This document shows positions 63,301 through 64,000 of a DNA stretch of 64,000 bases, in pieces (within the stretch, counting starts at the first letter, position 1; the number at the start of each line of letters is the position of its first letter). Below the pieces are notes generated by a model. That model worked only from the letters and a program-made list of their open reading frames with translations. It was not told where the DNA came from and did no database searches. A program made the translations under genes and the position numbers. The stretch comes from Lagopus muta (lineage: Eukaryota > Chordata > Aves > Galliformes > Phasianidae). The stretch is taken from assembly GCF_023343835.1 (NCBI RefSeq), contig NC_064437.1:41441967-41505966 (forward strand), in the 5' to 3' direction.

Positions 63301-63909
63301 CATAGGACTGCAAGCGCCGCCGGGATGTGATAAGGCCAGAGTCCTTATTGATTTTGAAGGCCTCTGGGGACAAGGAAAACACACCTCAGGTTCAGGAAAC
63401 TTGACACTAAATAAACAAGGAGTGGTATACTTCAGAAATCTGTCCACCAGATGAAGCACATCCCTTGCCAGTGGAAAATCCCTATGATGGGGTGATGGAG
63501 CAGAGCTATCTGTCTGAGCCTAGGGTGCCACCTGGCTGCTGAATTCTCATACCTGGGCAGCATCAAGGAGGCCACCCTGCTGTGTTTCAGTGCTGCTCAG
63601 GGATTACTGGATTTCAGGCATCATCTCTATCCACCTGCAAAACCTTAACCCTTATTGGCCCCTACAGCTCCTCACCATAACCCTATATGTCCCCCATCCA
63701 CAGTGAGAAGCCAGCCTCCTGTGGCACCTACCTGCTCCAGGACCTTCAATGCTATAGGTCACCACACCGTTGTCCCCCTCATCCAGGTCTGTTGCGGTCA
63801 TGGTGATCACTGATGTACCTGCTGGCTCATTCTCGTAGACGCTGGTGCTGAACTGGCTCTTGCTAAACTGCGGTCTGAAGTCATTGATGTCCAGGACGGT
63901 GATCAGTAC
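57369..63909 (-). CDS. CDH23: CDH23 (cadherin-23), 3' end: EC24-EC27, membrane-proximal domain, TM and cytoplasmic tail
   Basis: Seventeen exons in transcript order: 63909..63732, 63363..63152, 62499..62305, 61959..61849, 61644..61515, 61298..61035, 60936..60775, 60518..60262, 59962..59865, 59791..59671, 59492..59413, 59314..59274, 59007..58947, 58745..58616, 58534..58412, 58253..58140, 57689..57369. All phases agree; 865 aa of about 3350. The first exon starts at the end of EC23 (DINDFRPQF). Calcium-linker motifs DINDN, DIDDN and DINDQ close EC24-EC26; EC27 is followed by the membrane-adjacent domain (exons 60518..59671), one TM helix (exon 59492..59413, IIVLAVLLFLAAMLFILM) and a tail of about 265 aa ending ITEL, the PDZ ligand for harmonin. 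CDH23 forms the upper tip link of hair cells. Earlier exons lie to the right of the window. Confidence 0.96.
57752..57960 (-). mobile_element. CR1 LINE 3' fragment in the last CDH23 intron, minus orientation
   Basis: The + strand shows GAATCATAAACACTGGAAGC, AGGTCATCTAGTTTATCTG, CACTAAATCATGATGCTAAG, GGGACGGTGACTCCACCGCC and GTGCAGCCTGTATCAGTGC, the reverse complement of a CR1 subfamily different from the 45.5-kb copy. It is old and diverged. Confidence 0.82.
58140..58253 (-). CDS. CDH23: CDH23 tail exon matching the alternatively spliced mammalian exon 68
   Basis: The exon encodes GSLLKVVLDDYMRLKRLF, then AQRMVHKATSSQGDRSSVTE, 38 codons, phase 0 at both ends so it can be skipped without a frameshift. 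The mammalian counterpart encodes 35 residues, is included mainly in the inner ear and changes binding to harmonin. The bird exon is three codons longer at its 3' end. Confidence 0.8.
59524..59642. repeat. AT-rich low-complexity stretch in a CDH23 intron
   Basis: About 120 bases of TAATATATAAAAT-type sequence between the TM exon and the preceding exon. Confidence 0.85.
62500..63151 (-). other. CDH23: CDH23 intron between exons 63363..63152 and 62499..62305
   Basis: About 650 bases with only the short tandem repeat noted separately. Open frames on the + strand are chance. Confidence 0.7.
62521..62580. repeat. Short CAAGCCAGCCCCCAAA tandem repeat in a CDH23 intron
   Basis: About two to three copies of a 20-base unit (CCCCCAAATTGCAAGCCAG and variants), just upstream of the acceptor of exon 62499..62305. 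Confidence 0.7.
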
Positions 63910-64000
63910 CTTCGACAAAGCCCAGCCCACTGGGTCACATGAGGATGGAGACCCTGCCATGACTGCCACCGGAGCACGGTGCCCTTTCCTGCTATTTGTC

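Overview
This is vertebrate nuclear DNA, almost certainly from a bird and most likely chicken (Gallus gallus). Multi-exon genes with GT-AG introns are interrupted by truncated CR1 LINEs, the main avian interspersed repeat. The spliced proteins have lengths I recall for the chicken proteins (prosaposin 518 aa, chondroitin 6-sulfotransferase 458 aa). No prokaryotic, viral or plasmid feature was seen. All gene models were assembled by eye from splice signals, reading-frame continuity and remembered family sequences; no search was run.

Layout, left to right. (1) 1 to about 2.1 kb: the last two coding exons and 3' UTR of MACROH2A2 on the + strand. (2) About 2.1-7.3 kb: the complete AIFM2 (FSP1, ferroptosis suppressor) on the - strand, tail to tail with MACROH2A2, with a CpG-rich promoter carrying an antioxidant-response-element-like site. 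(3) 7.3-13.1 kb: no gene seen, one CR1. (4) 13.1-14.9 kb: CHST3 on the - strand in two coding exons, with a 2-kb CpG island at about 15.9-18.3 kb as its probable promoter. (5) 18.3-27.3 kb: intergenic, with CR1 pieces and a 52-C homopolymer. (6) 27.6-48.6 kb: PSAP (prosaposin) on the + strand, 15 coding exons including a 9-nt microexon. (7) 49.3-56.5 kb: a second complete prosaposin-type gene in tandem on the + strand. It matches PSAP exon for exon, including the 9-nt microexon, except that two exons are fused. (8) 56.6 kb to the window end: the 3' part of CDH23 on the - strand, 17 exons covering EC24-EC27, the membrane-proximal domain, the transmembrane helix and the PDZ-binding tail.

The genes do not form an operon-like unit. 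Their functions are separate: chromatin (MACROH2A2), anti-ferroptotic CoQ reduction (AIFM2), Golgi sulfation of chondroitin (CHST3), lysosomal sphingolipid activators (PSAP and its paralog) and hair-cell tip links (CDH23). The most noteworthy content is the tandem prosaposin paralog. It keeps all four saposin cores and both flanking saposin-A-type domains, but has its own peculiarities: an extra cysteine in the SapA sequon, a lost SapB sequon, an exon fusion, high GC and a NAGNAG acceptor. This suggests a functional, diverged sphingolipid-activator precursor rather than a pseudogene.
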